A stretch of 64,000 nucleotides of DNA from Casuarina equisetifolia. Lineage: Eukaryota; Streptophyta; Magnoliopsida; Fagales; Casuarinaceae. A model generated the notes under the pieces. The model saw nothing but the letters and a program-made list of their open reading frames with translations, made no database searches and was not told the origin of the DNA. Each line of letters starts with the position of its first letter. The stretch's first letter is position 1. The DNA is taken from NCBI GenBank assembly GCA_028551475.1, contig CM052358.1, positions 1,428,501 through 1,492,500 on the forward strand, given 5' to 3'. The position numbers were made by a program, and so were the translations under genes. Of the stretch, positions 34,042-45,945 are shown piece after piece.

Positions 34042-36572
34042 TTAAGCTGAAGGAGCAGACGAAATTGAGGAACAAGCAGAGGCCTCAAAGTTAGGAATCA
34101 CGGTGAAGGCAATGGATAAAGGTGAGATATATATTGGAGCATTCTCCTTACGAAGGACTGGGTCGAACCTTGGGATCTCTCCATTGTTGACATTCAAAGG
34201 ATTCCCGTTCAGAACCAAGGTTTGGCTTTTAAGATTCCCATCTTTTGGAGTCAAGTGGTACTCCATTCTCAATGACTGTCCTTGCCAAGCATGCTTTCCA
34301 CCCCCTCGGACTTCTCTGTGCATAGAACAACCTTCTCTCTCAATGTTTTCTTCCTTTCCATGCAAATTAGCGGCCACACGGTTGTAGACATTGATCTTGA
34401 ACTTAGTGTGGTTGCTGAAATTAATTAACAGTAAAGTTACACCATCCTGTCACAAGATCATGATCACAGAAAATTAGTTTCTAAAGGTTAAAAGTTATGG
34501 GAAATGGATGTTTGGAACTTAATATGATAGAGGATTACTCTTCCTTTTGAACAGTGAGCATAAGGGCGTAGGGATGATGAGCCATCACTTTCAACTTGAA
34601 GAACGCCCTTTCCCATAAGTCGATGCCAGAGAAGTGCACTGTTCACCAAAGGCAAATAAATGCTGCATTAGATAAGGCTGCCTCGTGAAGGCCAAAAAAA
34701 AAATGATGTAAAAGCATTTCCTCTTGCCTGTAATAGTCGGGGTTGGGTTCGAACGTGGTTCTGTTGAGCAAAGCATAGTGTCCACCCACTAAAGTTTGCC
34801 TGCAGAATACCTTCGTTTTGTACCTGGCTGCCATTCCAAGCTGATCTAAGTACCTACACAAGAAATGAAACATTTTCACAGGAAGCCTTGAGAAAGTGAG
34901 AGAAAATTAATGATCAATGAGGCAACTGGGCCTACCAGAAGCTGTTCACAAATCTGTCAGAGACATGAGGAGCCCCACCCTGAAAGGCACCACCAGATTC
35001 TCCAACCCACGCAGAAGCCCAAGGAGCGTGTTCTTGAATCATTCTTTCCATATTTCTAAATGTTCCCAACATGGTTCTTCCGGAGTAAGAGGGATCTAAA
35101 ATCCTACTTATTATATTAGAATTATTACCTGAAAATGGATCAAACGAATATTTAAAGACACAGAGCTGCATCAAGTATCCTGTATCTTGCCAAACAAGTT
35201 CAAAAGATTTCTTATATGACTGTAGTATTTGCATACCTGAACCTAAATTGTAGGTATGATGCGTTACAATATCAACTACACCTATACCCGAGTCCCGAAG
35301 AAGCTCTTTGTACCACTTCTCATCAAAGAACCCTCCAGGGGCTGCAAGTTTAGGTTTCTGACTCGAATTTTTGTACAACTTATTGATAAGCTTTTTGAGC
35401 TTTACAACATCTTTGGCGTACTGAGCAGCTTCAACCCTAGCACCGATGCCGCTTCCACTTAATTCATTACCTAGAATGTTCAATGTGAGTACGTAGAGTA
35501 AAGGGAACAACAAGGAGCTTAGCCCATCATTACATACCAAATTCCCACGAATCAATTTGGTAGCCCTTTGAAATCGTGTAGCTCATTAGGGCCTTGGTGT
35601 TACTCGAGTCCCAATCTCCAACCCAGACAGTGCCCTCGTCTTGCTTTTGCCTCCCATAAAGAGCATTCAAGCCAAATGTAACGATTGCCCTGCAAGAAGC
35701 AAGATTCAAACCACAATCGAGGAGGCTGCTGAGAAGGCGCAATGCCTCCTCAAAAAAGGAGCACGACATGTCAATATATTGGTATGGAAGGAAGTGCGAA
35801 TGTCATAAGTTTTACCCTGTCTTGCTGAAAAACTGGTTTAGTTCATCCCACCGTCTCATGTATAAACATCCATTCGTTAATCCAAACAACCCACCTTCTT
35901 GTCTCTTTTTAAATGGATGACAAGGGTACCTTGGACATCCTGTATCGTAAATTAGTTGATCTTGAAGAGAACCTCCAATCCTAAGCCTCAAATGCCTGAA
36001 AGCTATGAATCCACCAACGTAAAACGGTTATTCTGTTGGCCTAAGTGATCACAAAAGAAGCTAATGATACTAGAATGTCTTGAATAGGTTCTAAATGTGA
36101 AAACTAAGTAAAGCAAACAAACAAACCTTGGATTGTCTTGGCTAATAGAAGATTAGACAGGTCCTGAAAAAGCCAAACCACATTGAATCTAAGATCTCAG
36201 ATTGAATACAGTATTCCCCTAACTTTTAGTCCTAAGTTTGTGTTAAATCCTTCAAAATAATTGCATTAAAAATTATTGTTAGAATAGTTATTGATAAATT
36301 AAATTTGTTATTCTTTCACATAAGTTTGTCGATTATGATTAATCTTCTGTTTTTTTGAACAAAATACTCACCAAAGTTATTGCAGATGAGTTTTGTAGCA
36401 TGCAGTAATTGAAACGGCATGTGTCACTAGGCCACCAATCAATTGTTGCACAAATGAAACTTTCATCAGTTTCGGCCATCGTACTGGTGCCATTAACCAC
36501 AAGATTGATTTCATTAGGCAACACTGCAGGGAGATAAATTAGGACGAGGAAAAAGGTAAGAATGAACCCCAT
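34042..36572 (-). CDS. heparanase-like beta-glucuronidase (GH79)
   Basis: Plant heparanase-like / beta-glucuronidase of glycoside hydrolase family 79, probably acting on glucuronosyl residues of arabinogalactan proteins in the wall or secretory pathway. Nine coding exons on the - strand: 36572..36372, 36163..36127, 36002..35816, 35689..35538, 35470..35237, 35128..34936, 34853..34728, 34638..34539, 34446..34042, giving 544 residues, normal for the family. A signal peptide is at about 1-20. Acid/base E195 lies in WEFGNELSG and nucleophile E314 in WVGESGGA. The start was chosen because GTTGCAG|GTG at 36623 marks a 5'-UTR intron end just upstream. Intron 5 (35129..35236) is 108 bp, in frame and stop-free. 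Intron 7 has a GC donor (ACAG|GCAAGA). Intron 2 uses the acceptor CATAG at 36003; the neighbouring TTTCAG would break the frame. Confidence 0.95.
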
Positions 36573-39500
36573 TGGTAGATAGCTGAGAAGAGCCTCAGCA
36601 CCAGCTTTACTTCTGCAAATCACCTGCAACGAAATTGAAACAAAGATGATCTCAAAAGCTAGCAAAGAAAGCATTAGAGAAAACTAACCAAGGATCCGAG
36701 AGGGAGAGAGATGCGGTAATTAAATGAGGGATTTGAAATGTTGTTGTTTGGTGCGGGCAAAGCTCTGGTATTAGTTCAACTTTGAATTAAACTAATGAAT
36801 AAGGCACTTTAGACAGGTTTCAAGTTGACTGTAACAGAGAATGTCAAATGCTGTAGGAACCTTTGCAAGCTTAAGCAGCCTTTGCTTTCTACTAATTAAG
36901 TTTGAAGTGACAACCTTCTCCTGTGTCGAGAAACAAAGAGAGAAAGTATATCACTTTTTTTCTTTCACGTGTTCATTTTCTCATAAAATAGGTTGCTTTG
37001 CTGCATGTTTCTTAACAAAATAACTTGGAAGGAGAAATAGTTTACTGATATATATTAGACAAAGAGGAATGCACTAACGAAGTGGATCAAGACACTCCCA
37101 CAAGATGGCTTCGGCTTCCCTGTTGCCGGCATCAAAGTCTGAATCTGCAGAACAAAGAGCTTCGTAGGACGAGAATCAAAGAGACGACGATGGGAATGAT
37201 GGTTATGCAACGGACAACGGGAATCCGACTGTTAAAAAAAACAAAGCAGTGCCATGGTCTTGCATCACAGTTTATGCTTGGCTGTTTTTGTCTGGGAATT
37301 TTAAGCAAATTAAAAAGGGAAGAGCTCATAACTTCTGCCTAACGGGGATTAATGAGTATGGTGCAATAGCATTGTTCGGCCAAAACTAGATAGCAACCCT
37401 TGTGGACCAATATATTTTATGCTACTACCACAAGTAAACACATAATAATATGAATTCGATCAAAAGCTACTTTAATTGTTTTCTATTTATCTGTAAAGTT
37501 TGGATGAGAAGTCATTTTCATTAACAACAGCGGAGAGAGAAGTTTATTCTCGTAAATAATGCAGACTCTCCCCATGCCCATGTCCGCAAACAGGAAAAGA
37601 AACTGATTAATGGTCTCTGGTGTGAAACCAGAAGGATGTATTGCTGTCCTTCTATTCGATTATGTTGTCCTTTTCTCCATTGAATCATATGAGGAAGCTG
37701 CTAAGAAGGTGTAATACATTTTCAAAGTACACTCAAGTCAATCAAAAATGTGGGCGAGAGGATTCGAATACAAAATATCTGTTTTGCAATATCTCTCGCA
37801 CAGGGACATGTCAAGATATTATCTAGAGATTTCTAATTTTTCTCTAACTTCACGAATCATTGGAAAATAACACAACCCGTTTGGCAGCCAAGGGTATTGT
37901 CTGAAACGATTAAACCATGCAACTTCTTCTTCTTTTTTTTTTTTTGTAATGAATATCTTTCAAACTCAATAAACTCGTGTGCACTGCCTCAGAAAACCAG
38001 ACTTTATTTCTGATGTACGAAAGCCTGAGAACACCCCAGTATATGACTCCTCCTCAATGTCCATTCATTCGTCAAAACCCTAACTCTCCATCGAACTGCT
38101 ATCCGGCCATCTGCATGGCGACTGCAGAGGACGAAATAGCGTTCACACTCAATGGCAGTCACAAGATCGCTTGTCACCTCACAAAAACCAGTCACTTTCA
38201 TGCATACTTGGCTTTGATTATCTCAGTAATCATTGAACACGAGATAGATAGAAGAAGGAAGGGAGAGAGAGCAGTAAACGGAAACCGGCCACTCATTTCA
38301 TTGAGCATCACTAGGTCGCAAGAGGTGACAAAAACGAAAACAAAATGAGAGAGAGTTGGAGATGAAAATAACCTTCCGAACATGCCTTAAAACGTACGTG
38401 GGTTCATAATGTTAGACTATTTTCAATAATCCTACTTATGTGGGCTTATATCAATGTGATTGCTTATCTTCAATTGTTTTATTAGTTGTTTTGTAGTCCA
38501 TTTGTATGAGACATGTTGGATCAATTATTGTTGAATATAAAACTGGCTAATGTGGGCTTGTATTTGCTACATAACATAGTGATGAGTTGAATTATATTAA
38601 CAGCATATTTTATATATGGCTAAGATCATTCCTTTGCCTTTCAATATATACACTATGAGTCTACATTTATAAAGATCATATTGGTGAATTAAGAGGTGTT
38701 ATATATCTAAGTCTATCACTATATCATGTATAGTAATACGTTTTTATAAACATTGTGTACAATACCGTGCACATTAAAAGTATTTTTTTATATATATTGA
38801 ATCAATAAGAGAATAAGGTGTGGATGAAAAACGTAAGAAAGCCTCTCTCTGTTAATCATGAACAACCTCTCCACGATCTTGTAGACTGAGCTATCTTATC
38901 AGCCAATGGTTCTGGAGAGAACAAAGAAGTAAATCAAGTCATTATCCTTGATAAAATAAGTTATCCAACAACTAGAATGGGTTCCAGAACAGGTATGTTC
39001 ATTCTCTTTGTTAAATTTTGTGTTCTAGATGAGTAGCAAGATCTTGGTTTTGAGCTCTTTGAGCTTAGTTTTTCTAACACATTTCTCTTATTTTCCATCT
39101 CCAACCTCTCTTCCACCTACAACTACATCGTTCACATGGACTTTTTTTCAGCAACCATAAGCTTATCTGTGGCTATACTCAGTTTTCTTTCCCCTTCTTA
39201 GCACCAGTCCTGAAAAGTTCTCGGGGTCGTAGTTATAGGCACCAAGTTGGTGAACTAAGTCCAAAGCCGCTGACAAGGATTAAGAACGTGAGACGGCGAA
39301 AGACTTTTTAGGGCCTCATGCTTAAATATCTGTCCTGCAATTGAGTTACAGATCAACAGAGTGCCGGTTGTCTTTCAAGCCCCGAAAGCATTACTACTGT
39401 GCACTGCAAAAAGTACCGCTTGTTGAAGACCGTGTATCTATAATGCCAGTTATCATTCACCCAATACCCTCTCACTATCCCCAGAAGCAATGTGGAATGG

Positions 39501-40733
39501 GACGCAGCGAGGAATGGCGTAAAGTGACGGCCACCGATAGTGGTGACATTCGCTGAACATGTATTGCTTCTGCATTTTGGTCACCTTGTTTACGTGCACA
39601 TAATGTAGGTTTGGTTTAACAAGGTTTAACTATTGTTGATGTGTAGCAAACTCGACTTTGAGAAGATGACAAGAGGTGATCAAGGAAACAATTGAGCTGA
39701 AATGTGATTATCAACAACGAAGACGATAAAACAAGACGAACAGGTCAAGCCAGAAAGGAACGTGAATATCTTGAGATTTCTTTATATTCGTGGCTAGTGG
39801 AGTACTCTACGCTTATCCTTTACGCCATTTTTATGCTCTTAAAACGACCAGTCTATCCACCTTTCTTCCCCTACATGCTTTCACTAAAACCCGAAAGAGA
39901 TACGCAGATATTTTCAATGGGAATCATCACAGCATGGTCTAAAGGGCCATTGGCAAAATTCTCGTGAAAAGTGAGGTCCTGTCACCAACTTAAGATCACG
40001 TAATTGATCAAGACTCAAGAATATTAGACAATTTAGTTTCTCAAAGCCCATGCCATAGGTGGTCCGACTTTTCCCGAGTTGGAAAATAGATCGTTCATGA
40101 ACTAATCTTACAAGACTTTGATGGGGAAATAGGTGCTCTTACCGGTTTTGCCAACTTTTTCCCCATATGTCGTTGAACCTTTCCAAGCGAGCTTTCTCTC
40201 CAGCTACAACTTTATCCAGTTCGGGCTTTTTCGTTTTCTGTATCAAGTTAGGACCTTATGCTCGGTTAAGGTAAGACCAAAAGAAAATAGGGCCAAGTTT
40301 TGGTTAGGCTTCACCATATCAGGCTGACATTGGGTCAAAGTTGAAGTGCTGGAAGGCCTACAACAGAGTGTGCAATACCAATGTCGACGCCGTTCTTGCG
40401 GGTCTTTTGCGCTTCAATTGGGAGGGTAGTTTCTCGACCACCCGGGCGGCTTCCTGCTCTGCCGGTATATCTCCTTGAAAACTGAATATATGTGTCGGAA
40501 ATCGAAGATGTAGAATAAGCTGTTGTTGTTACAGAATATGTTGCTCATAGTTGAATAGGTTGTTTTCTGTGCGACAAATAATGATCATCACCAGGAATTA
40601 AGTTACAGGCAATGATCATTACTACATTCTAAGAACCAGATTCGATGGAGGAGAAATGTTACAGCTATTTCACAATGCAAAATACACAACAAAACAAGGG
40701 AAAAGGTCTAACAAAAAGGGGGGCAAAAAAGAT
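36573..40733. other. gene-poor stretch, including the GH79 leader
   Basis: Bases 36573-36623 are GH79 5'-UTR exon, with an intron acceptor just upstream. Farther out, about 38100-38350 carries a 123-codon + strand frame (37977..38348), and 39340-40480 carries less AT-rich sequence with several 64-87 codon frames. None resembles a known family or has splice sites I can defend. They may be gene or transposon remnants. No gene is called. Confidence 0.45.
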
Positions 40734-43105
40734 CTAACTCTTCGGAATGTTCTTGCCTACAATCTTTGCTGGAGTTATCCGTAAAAGGTTTCCTGGCTTA
40801 CCAGGAACAGCACCTTTGATCATGACAACATTAAGATCATTGTCGATTTTAACAATCTTAAGCTTTTTGATCTTTCTCTTGGTTCCTCCCATCCTTCCAG
40901 GCATCTTCTTTCCCTTGTATACTCGACCTGGTGTTGTTCCAGCACCAATGGATCCAAGAGCTCTATGACTCTTGGAACCATGGGTCATTGGACCCCTTTT
41001 GAAATTGTGCCTCTTGATTCCACCTGTGTTCAGATTAAACAGAAAAAGGTAAAACTAGGATTAATAATGGGCATTAGAAGTTCTAAATAAAGTGAAATTT
41101 TGTTATCATAGTTTTAAGAATAATAAGCACCAAGAAAGATCTTCTGATCTAATTCTCAACAGGAAATATATTACTATTGGACTAAAAGTGAAGCAAAAGA
41201 TAAATGGCATCCTTCCATAACGCATTGCACTCTTTCAGAATACAAGGTGTTCATTTTTGTGTCTGCCTTGTATTTGTTGAGCATGTAAAGAATAGAACGT
41301 AAAGGTGGGGCGAAGCATTTGGTTTTAGGTCCAAGCTCTTTTGTGATCTTATTCATTGAAACTACTAAACAAGAGTAAGCTGAGTGATGGTTGAATATGT
41401 AAACCAAAGCTCTAGAGTCCTTTTGAAGCTATTTCCCTCAATTTTCCCAGTCATGGTCTTAAGATTGAGAAAGTTTCTTCATCCTAAAACACTTCAATTG
41501 ATTGTAAGGCTATTATGGAATACTGCATTGATTGATTTGTTACATTGCAAAAGAAATATAAGTTTCAAAAACCAATGTCCTCAACACAATCTTCAGGAGA
41601 CAACAGTGCAACTTTAGACTAATACATCCAAGCTTGTAATAGAGTGCAAGTAACTCGTTAACCTGTTTCTTGTCTCAAAACTTGGCATGGACAAAATTAA
41701 ACCAAAATATAAACAAGATATATCATTTTAGAATTCAGAAAGAAAAAATTTAAACAAAAATGAAAATGACAACCAAGATACATAACTGAAAGTTCCATCT
41801 ACCTATAGTTTATTTGACTCAGTGCTTGCAAGAACCAATACTACAACAGCACAACATAAAACCTAATTGTGTGTTGACCTCTTGAAATATAAGCCTATAA
41901 TTCAAGCGAAGTTTGAATCTAACAAAATAAAAAATGAAACAGAGAGCAAGAATTGATAGTTACTATATGAGTATAAGCAAGTACATATGATCCTGTCATA
42001 CAAGACGCAACCACCAAAAATTGCAACAGAAAAGGTAATCCGAGAGAGATTATGTTAATCAAACATCAAGTCATGGGGGTAAGCAGTAATCGTTGCATAA
42101 TACATAGCAAATTTGGAGTAAGACATAATTTTAAGTCCTCAAACAACAATAAAAGCAAACACAGAATGAAGCACGGGTTAAAAATTCTCTTATTGCATTC
42201 TACAGTCTCCTCGCAGGCCATTTAAATGGGAGGAGTGGTTTAACAGAATAATAAGGGAGGTTATGGAACGTGGCCATTAAACAGGATAATCTCCCTACTT
42301 ACCCAGTGCTTTCTTTTCGCCTAATAAAATAAAGTTCTCACAAATGCTCAAGCACAACACCCGTATTAGAACCAATCACCTATTTCTAGAGGATGGGGAG
42401 AAAATATGAATCAATCACCCATTCCAAGGATCACATTTTGAACTTGCTAATTCCTTAGTGCAATAAGGAAGTTACATTTGCCCATTTGTAGCCCATATAG
42501 ATCTAGAGTATATCCAGAAATTAACTAAAAGATGAAGACACACTCCCAAACTCAAATTTCGATTGAAACCTGGAACGTGCCAGATGTTTTTAGCAAATTA
42601 AGAAAAAGGGGGGTGAAAGCGCAACTTCTAAGAACTCAAGTTGTCAAATGACGAAACGGATGGCAAGTTAATATGTTCCAAAAGCCCATTTAGCAGATAC
42701 GATTTCAACGCACTTAACTTTTCTTCCCTTGAAGAATGAATGAGAATTACCCTTCCCATCTAACGTACAGGCTCGAGGATTATCAACTCAGCATCGAGCT
42801 ATCATAAGAGGTCAGTTTCCAGGGGTAACAACTTAATGTTTCGAGCCAATCCAACCATGGCACTCTTGAGTTATAAACGCCCTTTGTAGAAGGGGAATGA
42901 ACTCAGAATGTGATTGTCCTAGCAGGATGAGGCATAAGTTTAATCAGAAACACGCAGCTTCCCCCACAAACATTATACTTGAAGTTCCAGGTGAATCAAA
43001 TCCTTATTTCCTACCAAAGTATGATTTTTATAAGAAGAAAAAACAAAATTTTGGTAGAAGTTAAGTCCAGATGATATGAATTCAGAGCGAAGTAGGAAGA
43101 GAGAG

Positions 43106-43137
<32 letters not shown>

Positions 43138-43709
43138 ACAAAACCTTGGAAGCCCTTGCCGATGGTGGTGCCCGAGACGTCAACAAGATCACCCTCCTTG
43201 AAAAGCTCGTCAACGACAAGCCGCTGGGTAGGCTCAAAGCCATCCACGGATACCAAGCGAAACTCCTGAAGATGGCGCATTGGAATGGTACCCACCTTCT
43301 CTAGATGACCCATCTCTGGCTTTGTGAGCTTCTGGTCCCTGACTCTCCGGTAGCCGACCTGAACGGCGTTGTAGCCGTCGGTGGCCTCGGTCTTGACCTG
43401 GGTCACAATGTTTCCTTCTTTAAACCCCACCACTGTGACCGGAACCACCTTGCCGCCGGGCTCAAAAATGCTCATCATGCCCAGCTTCGTCCCCATCACT
43501 CCCACGCCCGCCTCGTAGCTCATTCTGACCACCATTCCCCTTCCTTTCCTGGTACTGCCGCACGGTCTTAACTGGTGTGACTGTAGAAGGAGAAGCGGAT
43601 TCCCGCTGTTTCCCTTGATGAAAGAGCATTTGAGGGAAAGAGGATGATTCTGAGAATTATGTGCAACTGGAAACGCTGCTCTGCAAATCGATAACGATGG
43701 GATTGCCAT
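40734..43709 (-). CDS. RPL3: plastid 50S ribosomal protein L3 (uL3c)
   Basis: Structural protein of the plastid large ribosomal subunit. Two exons, 43709..43145 and 41023..40734, give 284 residues; the intron is 2,121 bp. Residues 1 to about 65 are rich in S, R and H with few acidic residues, as in a chloroplast transit peptide. The mature part starts around [20 protein letters not shown], and exon 2 holds the L3 signature [17 protein letters not shown] and [14 protein letters not shown], the bacterial-type form. The plastid rather than the cytosolic RPL3 is indicated by size and bacterial-type sequence. The gene is divergent from the LTO1-like gene, with 223 bp between start codons. A (GA)n run lies in the intron next to exon 1. 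Confidence 0.96.
43109..43137. repeat. (GA)n microsatellite in RPL3 intron
   Basis: Uninterrupted AG dinucleotides, ending about 8 bp before the donor of the RPL3 intron (CT on the transcribed strand). It is close enough to the 5' splice site that length variation might affect splicing. Confidence 0.9.
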
Positions 43710-43932
43710 CTTTCCTGCTCTCTGTCCTTCAGCTGCTGATTTAGTTTCTCTTATCCTACAGCAACGGGTGGCAAAGGTCGGGACCAACCTTCGAAGCTCC
43801 GAGCCATTTGGGCCGAGCGAATGGATGGCCTTAGGCCCACTTGTCTCAGAGCTGTTCCGAGCCCAAACCCGTAAAGAACATAAATATCCATACATAACCT
43901 TTGTAACGAAAATGTTCTCTCGCCGAGGAACA
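43710..43932. promoter_or_regulatory. bidirectional promoter, RPL3 / LTO1-like, with site II elements
   Basis: Only 223 bp separate the two start codons. Three site II motifs (TGGGCY) cluster here: TGGGCC at 43809-43814, GGCCCA at 43834-43839 and AGCCCA at 43860-43865. Such elements are bound by TCP factors and are typical of plant ribosomal-protein and organelle-biogenesis promoters. No TATA box is seen in either direction, which fits that class. Confidence 0.7.
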
Positions 43933-44346
43933 ATGGAGGACATCTTCGACTCCTCTCTAAAACTGGAAGAAACTCACTTCCAGGGAGGCTATTCGGAGGG
44001 CTACAAGGATGGCTTAGTCGCCGGAAGAGAGGATGGCCAGCAGGTAGGCCTGAAAATAGGATTCGAGGTTGGGGAGGAGCTCGGCTTCTACTACGGTTGC
44101 GTACACATCTGGAACTCCGCAATCCGGGTTGATCCGACTCGGTTTTCCGATCGAGTCCAGAAGATGATCAAACAGATGGAGGAATCAGTGGAGAAATTAC
44201 AGATAATGGATCCAGAGAATGAGAGCGTTCAGGAACTCATGGAAGGATTGAGGCTCAAGTATAAGGCGGTTTCCGCGACTCTGGGTGCTAAGCCGGAATA
44301 TAAATATCACAAGGCGGCACCGGATTCTAAGGAGGTCGAGTTTTGA
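43933..44346 (+). CDS. LTO1: LTO1/Yae1-domain protein (ORAOV1 homologue)
   Basis: Intronless, 137 residues. It has a perfect deca-GX3 motif, glycine at every fourth position at residues 19, 23, 27, 31, 35, 39, 43, 47, 51 and 55, the hallmark of the Yae1/Lto1 family. In yeast and human, the Yae1-Lto1 complex is an adaptor that brings the ABC protein Rli1/ABCE1 to the cytosolic Fe-S targeting complex. The protein ends in V-E-F, close to the C-terminal targeting tripeptide [LIM]-[DES]-[WF] reported for cytosolic Fe-S clients and adaptors. Start chosen at MEDIFDSS, as in plant homologues; an in-frame ATG at 43912 would add seven residues. The gene is divergent from RPL3. Confidence 0.9.
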   Translation: MEDIFDSSLKLEETHFQGGYSEGYKDGLVAGREDGQQVGLKIGFEVGEELGFYYGCVHIWNSAIRVDPTRFSDRVQKMIKQMEESVEKLQIMDPENESVQELMEGLRLKYKAVSATLGAKPEYKYHKAAPDSKEVEF

Positions 44347-44363
44347 GGGCTTTCTTTTCTCAT

Positions 44364-44387
44364 GTCTCTCTCTCTCTCTCTCTCTCT
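44364..44387. repeat. (CT)n microsatellite, 3' of LTO1-like gene
   Basis: About 12 CT units starting some 18 bp after the LTO1-like stop codon, so in its 3' UTR. Confidence 0.9.
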
Positions 44388-44719
44388 TCTCACAAAACTG
44401 AAGCTCCATTGAAATTGCTCAGTTACTGTGCTTGGTTAATCCATTCCTGGAATCTATACTTCTCTCTGCTTTTGAGGGAAGAAGATGAAGTGTATTAGAA
44501 TTTCAACAAGGAGGAGGAAAATCTTCAATCTTTCTTGTACACGTTAATTTTCATTCATTTTCCTTTTTATTCGATCATTTGTTTGCTTGTTCGATACTCG
44601 ATGTGTTCTCCTGTTCCAAGGTTTTAGTCCTAGAAATTTTGGAACTTTAAGCTTTATGAACCTTGTTCACTAATTACAATAATCGTTCCATGAAAATGCA
44701 CTATACTGATGAGAAGATC

Positions 44720-45055
44720 TCACCAGAGATAACACAAAACGATGAACAGAAAAATCATAAGCAATATTCCAAACCCCAAGCCCTCTGCATCATGGCCGGA
44801 ACTACCGGAGTACCGACTGGCGACAAGAGAAGAGACCTCCAGAGAAGGAAAGAACAAAGAGAGAAACTGCAGGAGCAATAGAAGTAGCAGCAGCAGTATT
44901 ATCAATAAAGCGAGGATGGCACCGCCTTCGGCTAGTATATTAACTACAGAGAGACATGCTTCCAGAAAGCTTCGTATGATCGACCCACCGATGAACAAGG
45001 CCAAGGCCGCCAACAGCAGCGACGGCACCAGTGGTGATGGCCCCCTCTCGCGCAT
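44720..45055 (-). CDS. small predicted membrane protein (unknown function)
   Basis: Single-exon frame of 111 residues, starting with ATG. Three hydrophobic segments: residues about 9-25, 43-69 (a leucine/isoleucine run of about 25) and 95-110, the last reaching the C-terminus. N-terminal MRERGPSPLVPSLLLA and the tail have no domain I recognise. A TATA-like motif (TTATATAC) at 45119-45127, about 65 bp upstream, supports transcription on this strand. The opposite-strand frame over the same DNA (44742-45089) is basic and low complexity and looks like its shadow. The gene converges with the LTO1-like gene. Confidence 0.5.
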   Translation of the reverse strand: MRERGPSPLVPSLLLAALALFIGGSIIRSFLEACLSVVNILAEGGAILALLIILLLLLLLLLQFLSLFFPSLEVSSLVASRYSGSSGHDAEGLGFGILLMIFLFIVLCYLW

Positions 45056-45118
45056 TACTTGGCCTCTTTTTTCTAGTTGGTTTGGATAAGTACAACCATC
45101 TTAAGGCTTAAAAGCTTG

Positions 45119-45127
45119 GGTATATAA
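45119..45127 (-). promoter_or_regulatory. TATA-like box for the small membrane-protein gene
   Basis: Reads CTTATATAC on the - strand, about 65 bp before the ATG at 45055. This would give a leader of some 35 nt. Position is the only evidence. Confidence 0.4.
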
Positions 45128-45945
45128 GCAGAAAGGCATCAGGACTTGGTAGTTGCAGGTGGAGATGACTTGTATGAAATTTGATTGTTTGGTTGATATC
45201 TGATTAGTTGGGCTTTGGAGACCAAACCAAAACAAGATATGTCCGAGATGAATTGAGAGGGACATTTTCTGTGGAAAAATCTTATATTAATCACAATCCA
45301 TGAAGCTTCTGTTTCTAATATAATGGATGAATTGTTCTCCCAAAATGCAATGGATGATAAATCAACAGAGTGCTTTCAAAAACCTTCCATGGCCTCCTTT
45401 TTTCTTTTGCCTCTAAACCAGTGGAGAAAAGGAAAAGAAGACAGTCTAAACTTTCATATTACAATCAACAGAGTAAAGTCCCTAATAGTTGGTATAAACA
45501 GCTGAAATGCAGCAGCCACCCTGACATCATAGTTGGTCTCTTAATATGGCCTTTTCGGACTACTCTAGGAAACTTACCTTGACTTTCAACAACTTTTGGT
45601 AGCAATGCCGTACATAATATGCACAGATATAGAAAGAAAAGTATACACATGGGAGTAGGAAGAGAATGGTGAGGAAGATGTGTCAGTGAATAGAAATGAC
45701 TTTCATCAGAAAATACAGATAACAGAACCTAAACTTGAGTTTCTGATATTCTTCATGTTAATTATCCAGATACATATGCAGGCAAAAAGAGGTAGACCAA
45801 AAGGACAGATAGGCTACTGATATAAACTATGTTCTACACTATTATCTCCCATAGGGCTGCATTTGTTATCCTGCACTATGCTGCAACTACAAAAGGACAA
45901 TCCTGTATGCTGCTAACTGAGAAGATGATGCAGACCCGGCCGCAG
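45128..45945. other. intergenic, 3' flank of LHP1
   Basis: No gene seen. Small + strand frames at 45323-45582 have no recognisable similarity. The right end should contain the LHP1 3' UTR. Confidence 0.5.

Noticed and set aside
43768-43932. N-terminal extension of the LTO1-like frame up to 43768
   Set aside because: The frame is open upstream, but the extension lies in the RPL3-facing promoter, and the family starts at MEDIFDSS.
44742-45089. + strand frame of 115 codons
   Set aside because: Antisense to the hydrophobic - strand frame at 44720-45055; rich in N, R and S as expected for a shadow of Leu/Ile codons.
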